DNA of 7,010 bases from Bacillota bacterium (GTDB lineage: Bacteria; Bacillota; Negativicutes; Sporomusales; Sporomusaceae), in contig JAEWGR010000016.1 of the NCBI GenBank assembly GCA_023388195.1, positions 1-7,010 on the forward strand, in the 5' to 3' direction. Below, in pieces: positions 6,272 through 7,010 of this stretch. Within the stretch, counting starts at the first letter, position 1, and each line of letters starts with the position of its first letter. The notes below the pieces were generated by a model. The model made no database searches. It saw only the letters and a program-made list of their open reading frames with translations, and had not been told where the DNA came from. Position numbers and translations under genes: made by a program.

Positions 6272-6300
6272 ATTATATTCCTTAGTTAAGAGTTAATCAA
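6272..6300 (-). promoter_or_regulatory. Sigma-A-type promoter of the ASCH-like gene
   Basis: Read on the minus strand, TTGATT (6300-6295) and a perfect TATAAT (6277-6272) are 17 bases apart. The predicted start near 6265 leaves a leader of about 34 bases, which includes the AGGGAGG ribosome binding site at 6245-6239. Confidence 0.82.
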
Positions 6301-6327
6301 AGAAAAAATAATATCATTCAATATATA

Positions 6328-6415
6328 TGAAATCCAATAATTAATTTAAGCCTATATATTTAATAAATCCTTACTCCTGTACTTAGCTTTTTAATATAAG
6401 TTTTGTTGGATTTCA
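6328..6415. repeat. Inverted repeat in A+T-rich spacer
   Basis: TGAAATCCAA (6328-6337) and TTGGATTTCA (6406-6415) are perfect inverted repeats enclosing 68 bases. The match extends by three more positions with one T-G pairing. No reading frame lies between them and no target duplication is visible, so a small mobile-element relic is possible but unproven. Confidence 0.4.
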
Positions 6416-6455
6416 GGAAAACTAAATGACATAATGCAAAAAATGAAATGAGTTA

Positions 6456-6531
6456 GCTAGTGAAATAGGCTAAATTGCTACAGGGCTACGCTTATATTGA
6501 AATGATAGTTTCAACCCAAGAATTCACTAGC
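6456..6531. repeat. Nested inverted-repeat structure upstream of the rRNA promoters
   Basis: The outer arms GCTAGTGAA (6456-6464) and TTCACTAGC (6523-6531) enclose an inner pair TTGAAA (6497-6502) and TTTCAA (6509-6514). A separate hairpin TTGGCTG-TG-CAGCCAA follows at 6538-6553. No T run follows any of these, so they are not obvious terminators. They could be a folded RNA, a protein-binding region or chance in A+T-rich DNA. Confidence 0.35.
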
Positions 6532-6592
6532 AGTCGATTGGCTGTGCAGCCAAGATAATTCTAAGTTGACAATAAACTTCAAAAAATATTAG

Positions 6593-6621
6593 TTGACTTA
6601 GTATGAAGTAAATGATAATAT
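6593..6621 (+). promoter_or_regulatory. rRNA operon promoter P1
   Basis: TTGACT (6593-6598) and TAATAT (6616-6621) are separated by 17 bases. AAAAAATATTAG directly upstream resembles an UP element. The predicted start is near 6626-6628. The initial transcript contains a perfect small hairpin TGTCG-GTTTT-CGACA (6630-6644). A further TTGACA at 6566-6571 has no acceptable -10 box. Confidence 0.8.
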
Positions 6622-6664
6622 ATTAAAGCTGTCGGTTTTCGACAACACCCAAAAAAATATTATG

Positions 6665-6693
6665 TTGACAAGATCAGATTAACATGATAGTAT
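6665..6693 (+). promoter_or_regulatory. rRNA operon promoter P2 (tandem copy of P1)
   Basis: TTGACA (6665-6670) and TAGTAT (6688-6693) are separated by 17 bases, exactly 72 bases after P1. The module is a diverged duplicate: an A tract plus TATTATG precedes it, as in P1, and 12 of 13 bases after the -10 box match P1, ending in AAAGCTGTCG. The initial transcript again forms a hairpin, CTGTC (6701-6705) with GACAG (6714-6718). Tandem strong promoters are typical of rRNA operons. Confidence 0.8.
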
Positions 6694-6788
6694 ATAAAAG
6701 CTGTCGAATTTAAGACAGTGCGAATATTGTGAATCTATTCCGGGCAAAACGTATCATCCATGATACGTCCGTGATTGAGTGTACAACG

Positions 6789-6807
6789 TTCCCTGAAAAC
6801 TGAACAA
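6789..6807 (+). promoter_or_regulatory. boxA-like antitermination element in the rRNA leader
   Basis: TTCCCTGAAAACTGAACAA resembles the TGYTCTTTGAAAACT-type boxA region of Firmicute rRNA leaders, which recruits Nus factors so that polymerase can pass structured rRNA. The CCC in place of CTT weakens the match, so the assignment is tentative. Confidence 0.5.
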
Positions 6808-7010
6808 TGTAAAGAAATGCATCTAAAAAGCCAGATGTGCGTTGTGCTGCTTGCAGCACAAACAACAACAATTTTGATTGATAATGAGCCGATAAAACGG
6901 CTTCAATATAAGTAATCGTTGTGTGAGTTGAACTTGTGCCTGGTGCGTCTGATTAAGAAGCATGTCTTCCTTAATAAAGATAGCGGCAGGGATAAGCAGA
7001 GACGCATATA

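Larger units (their letters stand above)
6628..7010 (+). other. Leader of a downstream rRNA operon (pre-16S region, 16S start not reached)
   Basis: This stretch lacks a gene and is full of perfect stems: ACGTATCAT/ATGATACGT (6749-6768), GCATCT/AGATGT (about 6819-6838), TTGTGCTGC/GCAGCACAA (6842-6861), AGCCG/CGGCT (6887-6902) and TTAAGAAG/CTTCCTTAA (6953-6974). The last is enclosed by TGCGTCT/AGACGCA (6944-7006). The phrase TTCCCTGAAAACTGAACAA at 6789-6807 is the form seen before 16S genes and in rRNA spacers of Firmicutes. No tRNA and no 16S 5' end (AGAGTTTGATC) is present, so the window stops short of the mature rRNA. The rRNA assignment follows from these features together with the tandem promoters. 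Confidence 0.8.

Noticed and set aside
6566..6592. A third rRNA promoter using TTGACA at 6566-6571
   Set aside because: The only candidate -10 (TATTAG, 6587-6592) is at 15 bases and weak, and the sequence after it does not match the P1/P2 module.
222..6788. Shared 11-mer AGTGTACAACG at 222-232 and 6778-6788 as a link between the two rRNA flanks
   Set aside because: Matches of this length are expected by chance in a window of this size, and the similarity does not extend.

Overview
The window looks like a piece of a diderm Firmicute chromosome, most likely from the Negativicutes (Sporomusa/Pelosinus-like). Three things support this. The rRNA, ribosome-binding-site and promoter signals are Firmicute-like: strong AGGAGG-type sites, TTGACA/TATAAT promoters and a CCCTGAAAACTGAACAA-type rRNA leader. 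The proteins, however, include a full tripartite-type RND pump, which only makes sense in a cell with an outer membrane. Coding sequence has a moderate base composition and intergenic DNA is very A+T-rich. The taxon assignment is inference; no diagnostic 16S sequence is present.

Layout. Bases 1-76 are the 3' part of a 5S rRNA gene closing an upstream rRNA operon, followed by a strong intrinsic terminator. Bases 120-540 hold no protein gene. They contain a G+C-rich hairpin element, a second truncated copy of the 5S 3' end with its own terminator-like hairpin, and short repeat debris. Bases 559-5804 are an efflux module. A TetR-type repressor gene (610-1251) has a consensus promoter and its own terminator. 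An apparently co-transcribed, start/stop-overlapping trio follows: a small unrecognised 77-residue protein (1388-1621), an HlyD/AcrA-type periplasmic adaptor (1618-2745) and an RND permease (2742-5804). The trio ends at a hairpin that probably terminates transcription in both directions. A small ASCH-domain-like gene (5881-6231) lies on the minus strand and converges on the pump operon. Bases 6232-7010 have no gene on the plus strand. They hold A+T-rich DNA with inverted repeats, then two tandem rRNA-type promoters and a long hairpin-rich leader that runs off the window, presumably into a 16S gene.

How it works together. An identical 19-bp sequence centred on a perfect palindrome (AATTGAGTCAATT) lies in opposite orientations in front of the TetR gene and in front of the efflux trio. 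This is the pattern expected of a repressor that controls itself and its pump. The adaptor and permease would form an inner-membrane/periplasmic complex that needs a TolC-like outer-membrane channel encoded elsewhere. Most notable are the position of a complete regulated pump module between two co-directional rRNA operons, a TetR start region in which an ideal Shine-Dalgarno sequence points to an ATA codon rather than an ATG, the conserved-looking operator pair, the unrecognised small first gene of the pump operon, and a duplicated and decayed 5S tail. I see no clear evidence of a wholly new system.
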